Shown here: one piece after another, positions 8,101 to 15,923 of the stretch
How the letters are laid out: every line of letters begins with the position of its first letter
Position numbering within the stretch: the first letter of the stretch is position 1
Source: Actinomyces bowdenii
GTDB taxonomy: Bacteria > Actinomycetota > Actinomycetes > Actinomycetales > Actinomycetaceae
Assembly (NCBI RefSeq): GCF_017592395.1
Contig: NZ_JAGFOU010000033.1
Location: 1-35,569 of the forward strand
Length of the DNA: 35,569 bases
Direction of reading: 5' to 3'
Made by a program: the position numbers and the translations under genes
Notes under the pieces: generated by a model
What the model was told of the DNA's origin: nothing
The model's database searches: none
The model's input: only the letters and a program-made list of their open reading frames with translations

Positions 8101-8956
8101 TGGTCAGGGTCACGGTGGTGCCCTGGAAGTCGGCGAGCTCGAGGCCGCCCTGCCTGGCCCGGGAGACGAGCTGCTCATAGGCGGCCACGAAGCCGGCCAG
8201 GTCCATGAGGTCGGCCTGCTTGATGGAGGGCACCAGGAGGCGGCGCTCGCCGTCGGCCCCGGGCACGTCCACGGCCAGGCCGAAGGCGACGTGCGCCGGG
8301 GTGCTGAGCATCGGCCTGCCGGCCTCGTCCACGGAGTAGGCGACGTTCATCCCGGGCATCTCGGTGAGCGCCTCGACCACGGCCCACCCGATGAGATGGG
8401 TGAAGGAGACCTTGCCGCCGCGGGTGTGGGACAGGTGGGCGTTGATGACGGCCCGGTTCTCGATGAGGACCTTGGCGGGCACCGCGCGCGCCGAGGTGGC
8501 CGTGGGCACCGCCAGGGACTCCTCCATGTTCCTGGCGGTGCGGGCGGCGGCGCCCTTGAGACGGGTGGCGGCGCCCTGGGCGCTCTGCCCGGAGGCGTCC
8601 TGGGCCTGGAGGGCGGCCCGGCGCTGGGCATAGGGGGAAGTGGGCGGAGCGGCGTCCGAGGGCGGTGCGGGCGGCAGGTCCGAGCGGCTGACGTCCTGGA
8701 CGGCGGAGGGGGAGCGGGGGGCCTGCGGCGCGGAGGGGGCGGTGATGGTCGCGCGCCTGGGCCCGTCCAGGGGACCGGGGGATGCGGCCTGCCCGGGGTC
8801 CTGCCCGGCCCGGGGGTCGGTCTCGAAGAGCTCGCGCCACTGCGGGCTCACCGAGGCGGGGTCGGCGGACCAGGCGGCCCGCATCTCCTCCACCATCCAC
8901 TCGTTGGCTCCGAATCCTGCGCTGGATCGTGGGGCGGGGCGGTCCTGCGTGGCCAC
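5147..8956 (-). CDS. kgd: Multifunctional 2-oxoglutarate decarboxylase / dehydrogenase E1-E2 (Kgd)
   Basis: A 1269-aa TCA-cycle enzyme that decarboxylates 2-oxoglutarate with thiamine diphosphate and, with the E2p and E3 subunits of pyruvate dehydrogenase, makes succinyl-CoA. Order: an N-terminal FGANEWMVEEMRAAW segment; a low-complexity Ala/Pro linker; a succinyltransferase-like domain with DHRVIQG around residues 342-348 (catalytic His about 343); then the E1o part. E1o shows GMAHRGRLN (about 566-574), ANPSHLE, HGDAAFAGQG (about 667-676), the ThDP-binding NADDPDTV region and GHNEGDDP (about 769-776). The C-terminal domain has LPHGQEGQGPDHSS and WVQDEPANQG. There is no lipoyl domain, as expected for actinobacterial Kgd. 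Length is near mycobacterial Kgd (about 1230 aa). The GTG at 8956 follows a GAGGAGAG ribosome site; upstream in-frame starts lack conserved sequence. Confidence 0.96.
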   Translation of the reverse strand: MATQDRPAPRSSAGFGANEWMVEEMRAAWSADPASVSPQWRELFETDPRAGQDPGQAASPGPLDGPRRATITAPSAPQAPRSPSAVQDVSRSDLPPAPPSDAAPPTSPYAQRRAALQAQDASGQSAQGAATRLKGAAARTARNMEESLAVPTATSARAVPAKVLIENRAVINAHLSHTRGGKVSFTHLIGWAVVEALTEMPGMNVAYSVDEAGRPMLSTPAHVAFGLAVDVPGADGERRLLVPSIKQADLMDLAGFVAAYEQLVSRARQGGLELADFQGTTVTLTNPGMLGTLHSVPRLMPGQGLIVGVGSMDYPAAFAGASAETLARQGIGKILTLTSTYDHRVIQGAASGEFLRLVEHKLLGLDGFWDRALASMRIPHEPVRWARDSTYDPELETGKPARVAELIHAFRQRGHLAADTDPLTYRLRRHPDLDIASYGLSLWDLDRTFPTGGLGGRERATLREILEMLRSAYCHSAGVEYMHIQDPAQRSWWQERLETDWAEIDHAERRRILSKLEQAEAFETFLQTKYVGQKRFSLEGGESLIVLLDRLLDSCAHDGLDEVVIGMAHRGRLNVLTNIAGKSYSQVFDEFDGNSVIEGASTGDVKYHLGTEGVFTGTDGVSTRVSLAANPSHLETVDGVVEGIVRAKQDRIGLGEKGYTVLPVLVHGDAAFAGQGVVYETLNMSQLPAYRTGGTVHVIVNNQIGFTTGAASARSTTYATDLAKGLQVPIFHVNADDPDTVARTARLAYDYRRTFHKDVIIDLICYRRRGHNEGDDPSMTQPVMYRLIDSLPSTRQVYTAALVGRGDITSQEAEELAAEYHDELERVFSEARAQVGGAGAPQSRAAAETQDFSDPARVGIPRSSLEIPASQQAGSGMMLGWTSAVPRDVVERIGDAQVAWPPSFRVHPKLEAMLAKRRSSSREGGIDWGFGELLALGSLLMEGVPVRLAGEDARRATFSQRHAVLHDHDSGAEWTPLSFLTPDQAPLEIYDSLLSEYAALAFEYGYSVERPEGLTMWEAQFGDFANGAQSVIDEYVTSATQKWGQRSGLVMLLPHGQEGQGPDHSSARIERYMQMCAQDNMRVAQPSTPANHFHLLRDHAYRRPRRPLIVFTPKQLLRLKAATSPVEDFTSGSFQPVIGETDAALAAGGSVDRVLLCSGRVYYDLLAHRQATGDTRTAIIRLEQLYPLDAGAISAALAPFAGAEPIWVQDEPANQGMWPYLALHLPMELTGGVLPGLVSRPEAAAPAVGSAGAFRAQQEELVARAFARD

Positions 8957-9386
8957 AGCGGGTCTCTCCTCGATGAGATCGTCGTTCAGGAGACCTGGCG
9001 GCGGGCCCGGCCGGCCTCGTGACGTGCGGTTCTGTCCGGTGCCATGGTACGGGCTCGGCGCCCACTGCGCCGGAGAAACGCGGGACCAAGGGCTCATGCC
9101 TCCCGGTGGTGCCGCGCCCCGCGGTCCTGGGAGTCGACGGCGGGCCTCTCCGGGCGCCGTCGGCGTCCCCCTGCCGTTGCGGTCCCGATGCCGCCGGCTC
9201 TGCGGCCCGGCCCTGTGGGGCCGTGGGGCCGTGCGGTGATACCGTTCCTGCCACTATGCGATCGGCTTCCCGACGGACCCGCGGGCGCGCCTGCCGCCGG
9301 CGCTCCGAGTCCCCACCCGCCCCCGACCACCCCCACTCACCCCGGCCGCCCCGCACCGAGGGCGCTGGGGGAGCCCTGAGGCGGGC
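8957..9386. other. Divergent intergenic region kgd / CNNM gene
   Basis: About 430 bp without a convincing gene. On the minus strand TACCAT (9049-9044) is a -10 candidate for kgd, with a leader near 80 nt. On the plus strand an extended -10, TGATACCGT (9237-9245), could start the CNNM operon, with a leader of about 135 nt. Matching -35 boxes are weak. Short runs of open frame here look like GC-rich shadow. Confidence 0.4.
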
Positions 9387-10742
9387 ATGATGACCGACTG
9401 GCTCATGATCGGCGCCGGGGTCATCCTGACCATCGGCACCGCCCTGTTCGTGGCCGGGGAGTTCTCCCTGGTGGCCCTCGACCCCTCCACCGTGGAGACC
9501 CGCGCCGCCGCCGGGGACAGGCGGGCCGTCACCGTGCGCCGGGCCCTGGGGCGCCTGTCCACGCTGCTGTCCGGCGCCCAGGTCGGCATCACCCTGACCA
9601 CCATCCTGCTGGGCTACACCATGCAGGCGGCCCTGGCCGGGCTCCTGGAGGGCCTGATGAGCCGCTGGCTGGCCCAGTCCGTGGCCACCGGCGTGGCCGT
9701 GGCCGCCGCCCTGGTCATCGTCAACGCCTTCTCCATGGTGGTGGGCGAGCTCATCCCCAAGAACGCCACCCTGGCCGACCCCATGCGCGCCGCCGGCCTG
9801 GTCTCGCCCTTCCTCATGGGCTTCACCGCCCTGCTCAAGCCGCTCATCGTCGTGCTCAACAACACCGCCAACCGGCTGCTGCGCCGCATGGGCATCGAGC
9901 CGGCCGAGGAGATCAGCGGCACCCGCTCGGCCTCCGAGCTGGCGGCCCTGGTGCGCCACAGCGCCCAGGAGGGGACCCTGGACGTGTCCACCGCCGCCCT
10001 GCTGACCCGCAGCATCGGGGTCGGCCGGCTCACCGCCGTCGATGTCATGACCGACCGCGGCCGCCTCCACACCCTGGAGGCCGAGGCCAGCGCCGAGGAC
10101 GTCGTCGCCCTGGCCCGCGCCACCGGCCACTCCCGCTTCCCCGTCATCGGCCGGGACGTCGACGACGTCATCGGCATCGTCCACCTGCGCCGGGCCATCG
10201 CCGTGCCCCACGACAAGCGCGGCGAGGTGCCGGTGGCCTCCTCCTCCCTCATCACCCCCGCCCCCCGCGTGCCCGAGACGATGCCGCTGGCCGCCCTCCT
10301 GGTCGAGCTGCGCGCGCAGGGCTCCCAGATGGCGCTGGTGGTCGATGAGTACGGCGGCACCGCGGGCCTGGTCACCCTGGAGGACGCCGTCGAGGAGGTC
10401 GTGGGCGATGTGGCCGACGAGCACGACCGGAGGCGCTCCGGCGCCCACCTCGACCCCTCCGGGCACTGGGTGGTGCCCGGGTGGATGCGCCCCGACGAGC
10501 TGGCCGCCCGGGCCGGCATCCATGTGCCCGACGACGGCCCCTACGAGACCCTGGGCGGGCTGGTGATGAGCGAGCTCGGCCGCATCCCGCGCGTGGGCGA
10601 CGCCGTTGCCCTGCCGCGCGCGGTCCTGCGCGTGGACGCCATGGAGGCCCGCCGCGTCACCCGGCTGCACGCCCGGGCCCGCCGGGATGAGGACGGCGGG
10701 GCTGAGCGGCCGGGCGGGCCCGCGGGGGAGGAGCGCTCATGA
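9387..10742 (+). CDS. CNNM/CBS-domain membrane protein with CorC_HlyC domain (hemolysin family)
   Basis: A 451-aa integral membrane protein of the CNNM/CorC family, linked in studied members to Mg2+ (and Na+) transport or homeostasis. Residues about 1-190 form the DUF21/CNNM domain with hydrophobic helices and the conserved GELIPKNATLADP motif. Two CBS motifs follow (about 210-340), the second containing MALVVDEYGGTAGLVTLEDAVEEVVGD. A CorC_HlyC domain lies at about 355-430 (PYETLGGLVMSELGRIPRVGD). Older annotation calls such proteins hemolysins, which the sequence does not support. Start is one of two tandem ATGs (9387 or 9390); a weak GAGG lies 5-8 nt upstream. Its stop overlaps the next start in ATGA, so the pair is translationally coupled and may act as a hetero-oligomer. 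Confidence 0.92.
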   Translation: MMTDWLMIGAGVILTIGTALFVAGEFSLVALDPSTVETRAAAGDRRAVTVRRALGRLSTLLSGAQVGITLTTILLGYTMQAALAGLLEGLMSRWLAQSVATGVAVAAALVIVNAFSMVVGELIPKNATLADPMRAAGLVSPFLMGFTALLKPLIVVLNNTANRLLRRMGIEPAEEISGTRSASELAALVRHSAQEGTLDVSTAALLTRSIGVGRLTAVDVMTDRGRLHTLEAEASAEDVVALARATGHSRFPVIGRDVDDVIGIVHLRRAIAVPHDKRGEVPVASSSLITPAPRVPETMPLAALLVELRAQGSQMALVVDEYGGTAGLVTLEDAVEEVVGDVADEHDRRRSGAHLDPSGHWVVPGWMRPDELAARAGIHVPDDGPYETLGGLVMSELGRIPRVGDAVALPRAVLRVDAMEARRVTRLHARARRDEDGGAERPGGPAGEERS

Positions 10743-11875
10743 GCACGCCCCTGGCCCTCCTCATCACCGTCGCGCTCCTGGCGGGCAATGCGTTCTTCGT
10801 GGGCGCCGAGTTCGCCGTCACCTCCGCGCGGCGCAGCCAGCTCGAGCCCCTGGCCGAGGCCGGCGATGCCCGCGCCGCCACCGCCCTGTGGGCGCTGCGG
10901 AACGTCTCGCGCATGCTGGCCACCGCCCAGCTGGGGGTGACCCTGTGCTCCACGGGCCTGGGCGTCGTGGCCGAGCCCGCCATCGCCCACGCCCTGGAGC
11001 CCCTCCTGGAGCGGGTGGGGGTGGGCCATGGCGGCTCCCACGCCGTGGCCGTGGTCGTCGCCCTGGTCATCGTCGTCTACCTGCACGTGGTGGCCGGGGA
11101 GATGGTGCCCAAGAACATCTCCATCACCTCCCCGGACCGGGCGGTGCTGTGGCTGGGCCCGCCCCTGGTGCGGATCTCGCGGATCCTGGGCCCGGTCATC
11201 AGCGGGCTCAACAGCTTCGCCAACGGCATCCTGCGCCTGGTGGGCATCGAGGCCAAGGAGGAGGTCTCGGCGACCTTCAACGCCCAGGAGGTGGCCTCCA
11301 TCGTGGAGCGCTCCACCGCCGAGGGGGTCCTGGAGGACTCCACCGGCCTGCTCAGCGGCGCCCTGGAGTTCTCCGAGGAGACCGCGGGCAGCGTCATGGT
11401 CCCCCTGGACCGATTGGTGACCCTGCCGCATGACTGCACCCCCGAGGATGTGGAGCGGGCCGTGGCCTCCACCGGCTACTCCCGCTTCCCCCTGGTCGGG
11501 CCCGAGGCGGGCCCGGAGCCGGGGGAGGGCGGAGGCGCCGGCAGCGCGCAGGCCCCCGGCGGCGCCCCGGCGCGGCAGGCCGCCGTCCCGGTCATCAGCG
11601 GCTACCTCCACCTCAAGGACATCCTCTACGCCGAGGGCCCCGAGCGCGGCGAGCCGGTGCCCGCCTGGCGGGCGCGGGCACTGGTGCCCGTCAAGCGCGA
11701 CGACGAGGTGGAGGAGGCCCTGGCGGCGATGCAGCGCACCGGCGCCCACCTGGGGCGGGTGGAGGAGCCCGACGGCACGCTGGTGGGCGTGGTCTTCCTG
11801 GAGGACATCCTCGAGGAGCTCGTCGGCGAGGTGAATGACGCCATGCAGCGCGAGGAGCACCAGCGCCGCGGCTGA
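10739..11875 (+). CDS. Second CNNM/CBS-domain membrane protein, lacking CorC_HlyC
   Basis: A 378-aa paralogue of the preceding protein, probably membrane-located and part of the same ion-homeostasis unit. The CNNM domain (about 1-195) has NAFFVGAEFAVTSARRSQLE and GEMVPKNISI. The CBS region follows, but the loop in the first CBS motif carries a Gly/Pro/Ala-rich insert (about residues 256-283). The second CBS ends with GVVFLEDILEELVGEV. It stops soon after this and has no CorC_HlyC domain. Tandem long-plus-short CNNM pairs are common in Actinobacteria. The ATGA overlap with the upstream stop sets the start. Confidence 0.92.
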   Translation: MSTPLALLITVALLAGNAFFVGAEFAVTSARRSQLEPLAEAGDARAATALWALRNVSRMLATAQLGVTLCSTGLGVVAEPAIAHALEPLLERVGVGHGGSHAVAVVVALVIVVYLHVVAGEMVPKNISITSPDRAVLWLGPPLVRISRILGPVISGLNSFANGILRLVGIEAKEEVSATFNAQEVASIVERSTAEGVLEDSTGLLSGALEFSEETAGSVMVPLDRLVTLPHDCTPEDVERAVASTGYSRFPLVGPEAGPEPGEGGGAGSAQAPGGAPARQAAVPVISGYLHLKDILYAEGPERGEPVPAWRARALVPVKRDDEVEEALAAMQRTGAHLGRVEEPDGTLVGVVFLEDILEELVGEVNDAMQREEHQRRG

Positions 11876-12018
11876 GGCGCCCGGCGGCCCCGCGCCCCGG
11901 GATCCTGTGGAATCCTCGCAAGCGGGGCTGCCCGCGCTGTACAGTTCGGGCGGTGGAGGTCACATCCGTGTGTGACTCTTCTCCTGGCACGACCCTGTTC
12001 GCCTCGATATCGTTCCGG

Positions 12019-12083
12019 CAGACAGGCAAGGGATAGCGTCCTATTGTTATGAGGGGCAATCGACAACTCGCCGCCGTGGCGAG
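12019..12083 (+). promoter_or_regulatory. Putative promoter and leader hairpin of the M23 gene
   Basis: CAGACA (12019-12024) and TATTGT (12042-12047) are spaced 17 bp, giving a start near 12054 and a leader of about 60 nt. Within the leader CTCGCC (12067-12072) pairs with GGCGAG (12078-12083) around a 5-nt loop. I looked for the conserved blocks of a c-di-AMP (ydaO) riboswitch and did not find them. Confidence 0.4.
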
Positions 12084-12113
12084 GGATCTACCAGCCGCAT
12101 GGAGGCCGACAGC

Positions 12114-14618
12114 GTGACCACACAGCCGATGAGTCGACGCCAGCGTCGAGAGGCTGAGCGAGCCGCAGCGGCCGCTCAGCTCCGCACTGGCGCCCAGGCT
12201 GAGTCCAAGCCTCCCGAACCCCAGCCGGGCACGCCCAGCGCCCTCCCCGCGCGGCCCGCCGCGCTGGACCAGGGCCCCTCCCGGCCCGATGGTGCGGCCG
12301 GGCCCGCCGGCCACCGGCCCACCAGTCGCAGGTCGGCCGAGCCCCACGATCACAGGCTCACCGAGGCCGAGGCCGCCAGCGTCCTGCTGGGCGGGGCCGC
12401 GCCCGTCCCCCCGGCCTCGCCGCCCGTGCAGCGCCGCGGCCGTCACAGTGCCGCCTCCACGCCAGCCCCGACCGCCCAGTCCACGGGCAATGGCCGGCCC
12501 ACCGCGGCCGGCCCCGCCGCTCCTGCCGGCTGGGGCGCCCCCACCGGCCCGAGCCCCTCGGCGGACCCGCCCGCCTCCAGCGCGGCGCCGATGACCCGCA
12601 TGGCCCGTCGTCGCATGTCGGAGCGCGCGGCGCCCGATGGCCCGACCACCGCCGGCCTCCAGTCCCCAGAGGGCCCCGCGGCGGCTGAGGCGGCCGTGAC
12701 CCGGCGCTCGCGGCGCCTTCAGCAGGTCGGCTCCGCGGCCGCTGCCGAGCGGCAGTCCCCGGCCTCCCCGCACCCGACCCCCGGTCCATCAGCCACGGCC
12801 TCCGCTGAGGCGCCCGGCCGCGGTCCCTCCCGTGCCGCCCCGAGCCCGCAGCCGCCCCGAGCCCGCGCGGCCTCGGGCCCCCGGGCCACCGCCCCCGGCG
12901 CCTCGCCGCTTGCCGCCACCCCGGCCCGCCCCAGCGGTCCCGTCGCGATGCCGGCCCCGCATGCGGTCGCATCCACCGGTTCCTCCTCCCGCCACGGATC
13001 CTCCGAGTCCGCCACCGACACCCTGCGCGCCGGGCGGGCCCGCATCCTGGGCGCAGGCGCCCCTGCCGGCGTCGCGGCTGCCGGCACCGCGGCCGCGCCA
13101 GCGGGGCGGATGGGCGCCGGGCAGGTCCGGCAGGCGCAGGAGCCCGCCCCGGCGGCCCCCGCCTCCCCGGCCCCCGCCTCCCCGGCCCCCGGGGCCTCCA
13201 TCCACGGGGCTCCAGTGCCCGGGGCGGCAGTGCCGCCCGCCTCCCCGGCACTCCCGGAGGCGACCGCTGAGGAGCCCCCGGGCGCAGAGGAGTCCTGGGA
13301 CGCCGGCAGGGCCACGGGACCGGCCCTGAGATGGAAGCCCATCGCCGGTGCCGCAGCCGGCGGGCCGGCCCGCGGCCCGAAGGCCCGGGCCGCAGCCGCC
13401 CCCCGGGTGCACGGGTCCGATCCGGCCGGGGAGTCGGCCGCAGGCGCCGGCGACCACGCCGGGGATGCCATGCCCGAGGCCGGCGGGTCGGCGGCGATGG
13501 CCGCGCCGCGCGAGCCGGAGCGCGGGGCCGGCGGGAGCGCCGCGGCGCCGTCGAGCCCGGCCGATGTCGCGGCGGACGCCGCGCAGGCCGCCAGCACGGG
13601 CGGTCGCGAGTTGCGCTTCTCCCGCGAGCTGGAGGAGTTCCGCAGCGCCGACACCCTCCAGGTCCCCGAGATCCGCCGCATGAGGCGCAAGGCCCGCAAC
13701 CAGGACCGGGACGGCGCGGACACCCCTCGGGTGGGAAGCTCTCAGACGGCCGGTGGAGGCTCGGGCCCCGCCCGCGGCAGCCGCCGCCCCACCCCGGCCC
13801 GCCCCTCGCCGGGACGCCGCAGCGCCAGCGTCCTGGGGCGCACCGCCGTCCTGGCCACGCTGGCGGTGGCCACCGTCGTGGCCCCGGTCAGCGGCCAGCT
13901 GACCAATGCCGCCCTGGCCAGTACCGGGGGGTTCTCCCAGTCCCTCAACGAGGCGGCCCCCCAGGCCGGCTCCCGGCCCTCCTCCGTGGCGGCCGCCGTC
14001 CTGGGCTCGGACGCCGACCTGGATGAGGAGGGCGGCGAGGACCTGTCCAATGTCCCCGACGCCGCCACCCTGGCCCGCATCCGCGAGGCCTACCAGAACG
14101 CCGCCAAGACCTGCTCCTCGGTGACGGGGGCCTCGGGCGACACCAGCGCCTTCAACTCCGCCCCCGAGCTCTTCTACCCCATGCTCCCGGACACCTACAC
14201 GATCTCCTCGGAGTACGGCTACCGCATCCACCCCACCCTGGGCTATCTCAAGCTCCACGCCGGCCAGGACCTGTCGGCCCCGGTGGGAACCGCCATCTAC
14301 GCCGTGGCCGCCGGCACCGTGACCACGGCGGGCATGGTCGATGGCACCGGCACCGTCACCATCAAGCACGAGGTCGACGGCAAGGTCTGGTACACCAGCT
14401 ACCTCCACATGTACGAGGACGGCATCTACGTCAAGGCCGGGGACACCGTCACCGCCGGCCAGCTCATCGCCGGCGTGGGCAACACCGGGCGGTCCTCGGG
14501 CCCCCACCTCCACTTCGAGGTCCGCACGGCCGATGACACCGCCGATGAGTCCACCGTTGAACCGTGGGGCTGGCTCAAGGAGCACAGCGCCGTCGAGCTG
14601 ACCACCAACTGCTCCTGA
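12114..14618 (+). CDS. Membrane-anchored M23 family metallopeptidase with long disordered N-terminus
   Basis: An 834-aa type II membrane protein. Residues 1 to about 570 are Ala/Pro/Gly-rich and lack hydrophobic segments, apart from short basic patches such as MSRRQRREAERA near the start. A transmembrane helix follows at about 575-595 (VLATLAVATVVAPVSG), then a spacer, then a LytM/M23 peptidase domain. Zinc ligands are visible in HAGQD (His about 716, Asp about 720) and HLHFEV (about 799-804), with a TSYLHM segment between. Such domains cut peptidoglycan cross-links or, if inactive, activate amidases; here the motif set is complete. The GTG at 12114 was chosen because GGAGG lies 8 nt upstream; an in-frame ATG at 12099 has no such site. 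The GDPD gene follows after 27 bp. Confidence 0.9.
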   Translation: MTTQPMSRRQRREAERAAAAAQLRTGAQAESKPPEPQPGTPSALPARPAALDQGPSRPDGAAGPAGHRPTSRRSAEPHDHRLTEAEAASVLLGGAAPVPPASPPVQRRGRHSAASTPAPTAQSTGNGRPTAAGPAAPAGWGAPTGPSPSADPPASSAAPMTRMARRRMSERAAPDGPTTAGLQSPEGPAAAEAAVTRRSRRLQQVGSAAAAERQSPASPHPTPGPSATASAEAPGRGPSRAAPSPQPPRARAASGPRATAPGASPLAATPARPSGPVAMPAPHAVASTGSSSRHGSSESATDTLRAGRARILGAGAPAGVAAAGTAAAPAGRMGAGQVRQAQEPAPAAPASPAPASPAPGASIHGAPVPGAAVPPASPALPEATAEEPPGAEESWDAGRATGPALRWKPIAGAAAGGPARGPKARAAAAPRVHGSDPAGESAAGAGDHAGDAMPEAGGSAAMAAPREPERGAGGSAAAPSSPADVAADAAQAASTGGRELRFSRELEEFRSADTLQVPEIRRMRRKARNQDRDGADTPRVGSSQTAGGGSGPARGSRRPTPARPSPGRRSASVLGRTAVLATLAVATVVAPVSGQLTNAALASTGGFSQSLNEAAPQAGSRPSSVAAAVLGSDADLDEEGGEDLSNVPDAATLARIREAYQNAAKTCSSVTGASGDTSAFNSAPELFYPMLPDTYTISSEYGYRIHPTLGYLKLHAGQDLSAPVGTAIYAVAAGTVTTAGMVDGTGTVTIKHEVDGKVWYTSYLHMYEDGIYVKAGDTVTAGQLIAGVGNTGRSSGPHLHFEVRTADDTADESTVEPWGWLKEHSAVELTTNCS

Positions 14619-14645
14619 ATCCCCATTCCTGAGAGGCACCTAACC

Positions 14646-15395
14646 GTGGCACGTACACGACGTCCGGCCGTCATCGCTCATCGCGGGGGAGGCCGCGAGG
14701 TCCCCGAGAACACCTGGAGCGCAGTGGAGCACGTCTCCAAGCTGGGCCTGGGGTGGATGGAGACGGATCTGCGGGCGACCGCCGACGGGGTCGTCGTGCT
14801 GGCCCATGACGAGGACCTGCGGCGCGCCTCCGGCGACCCCCGCAGGGTCGATGAGGTCATGTGGGCCGAGCTGGCCGACCTCGATGCCGGGGACGGGCGC
14901 GGCTTCGTCCGCCTCTCCGATGCGCTGGAGCTCCACCCCCGGCTGCGCTTCAACGTCGACCTCAAGGCCTCCGGCGTCGTCCAGGGCGCCCTCCAGACCG
15001 TGCGCGACGCCGAGGCCCTGGGACGGGTGCGCTTCGCCTCCTTCTCGGCCCGCCGCCTGGCGGTGCTGCGCCGCCAGGAGCCCCGGGCCACCACCTCCCT
15101 GGGGGTGGGCGACGTCATGGGCCTCATGCTGCTCAGCGAGGCGGCCCTGCCCCTGCCGCACACCCGCTGGGGCTGGACGCGGGGACGGGTCGATGCCGTT
15201 CAGGTCCCGGAGTCCTACCGGGGCGTGCCCATCGTCACCAGGCGCTTCGTCGCCGCCGCGCACCGCGAGGGCCTGGAGGTCCACGTGTGGACCGTGGACA
15301 GCCCCGAGCGGATGCGGCGCCTGGCCGCCCTCAATGTCGACGCCATCATGACCGACGTTCCCACCCTGGCCACGAAGGTCCTGGCCACCGCCTGA
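14646..15395 (+). CDS. Glycerophosphodiester phosphodiesterase
   Basis: A 249-aa TIM-barrel enzyme that hydrolyses glycerophosphodiesters (or related lipid head groups) to glycerol-3-phosphate and an alcohol. The catalytic HRGGGREVPENT motif lies near residues 12-23. It is followed by the metal site METDLRATADGVVVLAHDEDLRR, a NVDLKA strand, and the C-terminal VHVWTVDSPERMRRLAALNVDAIMTDVP, all typical of short bacterial GDPDs. No signal peptide is present, so it is probably cytoplasmic. The GTG start has a GAGAGG site 9 nt upstream. It closely follows the M23 gene and probably shares its transcript. Confidence 0.93.
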   Translation: MARTRRPAVIAHRGGGREVPENTWSAVEHVSKLGLGWMETDLRATADGVVVLAHDEDLRRASGDPRRVDEVMWAELADLDAGDGRGFVRLSDALELHPRLRFNVDLKASGVVQGALQTVRDAEALGRVRFASFSARRLAVLRRQEPRATTSLGVGDVMGLMLLSEAALPLPHTRWGWTRGRVDAVQVPESYRGVPIVTRRFVAAAHREGLEVHVWTVDSPERMRRLAALNVDAIMTDVPTLATKVLATA

Positions 15396-15637
15396 GCAGC
15401 GCCGGAGGCCGCCTCCAGCGCCACTGGCCACCGCCTCGTCCCCGGGCCCGCGGCCCAGGGCTCAGCCCGGGTGCGCCCCGTGGCAAACGCACAGCTCCGG
15501 CCCTGCCCAGGGCGCCGCTGCGCCCGGCCCGGCCCTGGGGAGCGCGGAGCGCCTCATCCGCACTGGCGGGCTACTGACGGGCTCCTGGGGGCCTCCTGGG
15601 GCGGAGCCCGCCGATGATCTGCCGCAGGATCGACGAG

Positions 15638-15664
15638 GCCCCCGCCACGGGTGGTGACGGGGGC
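15638..15664 (-). terminator. Hairpin downstream of tRNA-Arg
   Basis: On the minus strand GCCCCCG and CGGGGGC pair, with an inner CCAC/GTGG helix. It starts 11 nt beyond the tRNA 3' end, well placed to end tRNA transcription. No T-tract follows. Confidence 0.5.
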
Positions 15665-15674
15665 TCGGGGCCGG

Positions 15675-15747
15675 TGCCCCGGACAGGATTCGAACCTGCG
15701 ACCTTCTGCTCCGGAGGCAGACGCTCTATCCACTGAGCTACCGGGGC
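15675..15747 (-). tRNA. tRNA-Arg (anticodon CCG)
   Basis: A 73-nt cloverleaf. The 7-bp acceptor stem pairs GCCCCGG with CCGGGGC, followed by discriminator A. The D-arm contains TAGCTCAGTGGATAGAGC. The 5-bp anticodon stem (TCTGC/GCAGA) closes the loop CTCCGGA, so the anticodon is CCG, reading CGG. The T-arm carries GGTTCGAATCC. CCA is not encoded in full (ACCG follows). It is transcribed opposite to its neighbours and lies between the GDPD gene and the siderophore operon. Confidence 0.97.
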
Positions 15748-15757
15748 CCGGGTCGGG

Positions 15758-15788
15758 ACTCTACCAGGGCACGGGCCCGGGAGCGCAA
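15758..15788 (-). promoter_or_regulatory. Putative tRNA-Arg promoter
   Basis: On the minus strand TTGCGC (15788-15783) and TAGAGT (15763-15758) are 19 bp apart, with the -10 box ending 10 nt before the tRNA 5' end. This is a reasonable short-leader tRNA promoter. Confidence 0.4.
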
Positions 15789-15854
15789 TCGACGGGCAGG
15801 TCCTCGAAGGGTGCTGGGATGGTCATATGCATCACATGGCACATCACGAGATGG

Positions 15855-15873
15855 TTATGTAAGGCTTACCTTG
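15855..15873 (+). promoter_or_regulatory. DtxR/IdeR-like iron box before the siderophore operon
   Basis: The 19-bp site TTATGTAAGGCTTACCTTG matches the DtxR/IdeR consensus TTAGGTTAGGCTAACCTAA at 14 positions and has a perfect GTAAG-N-CTTAC core. It lies 51 bp before the ATG of the binding-protein gene and overlaps TANNNT-type -10 candidates. Repression by an iron-loaded DtxR-family protein when iron is plentiful is the expected control. The regulator is not in the window. Confidence 0.72.
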
Positions 15874-15923
15874 TGAAAAATGCGAGGCATCTCCCAGTGC
15901 CTCCACCCACGTCAAGGAGCACC

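Noticed and set aside
6053-9022. A 989-codon open frame on the plus strand across kgd
   Set aside because: It is antisense to the conserved Kgd coding sequence. Its product is Gly/Val/Ala/His-rich low-complexity text, as expected of a GC-rich shadow frame.
8175-10670. An 831-codon minus-strand frame spanning the kgd start and the first CNNM gene
   Set aside because: It is antisense to one conserved gene and out of frame in another, with no recognisable domain and biased composition.
11876-12113. c-di-AMP (ydaO) riboswitch before the M23 gene
   Set aside because: Cell-wall hydrolase genes in Actinobacteria often carry one, but the conserved blocks are not visible. Only a small hairpin and a promoter candidate are seen.
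12789-14639. A 616-codon minus-strand frame opposite the M23 gene
   Set aside because: Gly/Arg-rich shadow. The plus strand carries the complete M23 motifs and a ribosome site.
15651-15923. N-terminal extension of the siderophore-binding protein
   Set aside because: It would run across the tRNA-Arg gene and the iron box. The internal ATG at 15924 has a ribosome site and a proper Tat/lipoprotein signal.
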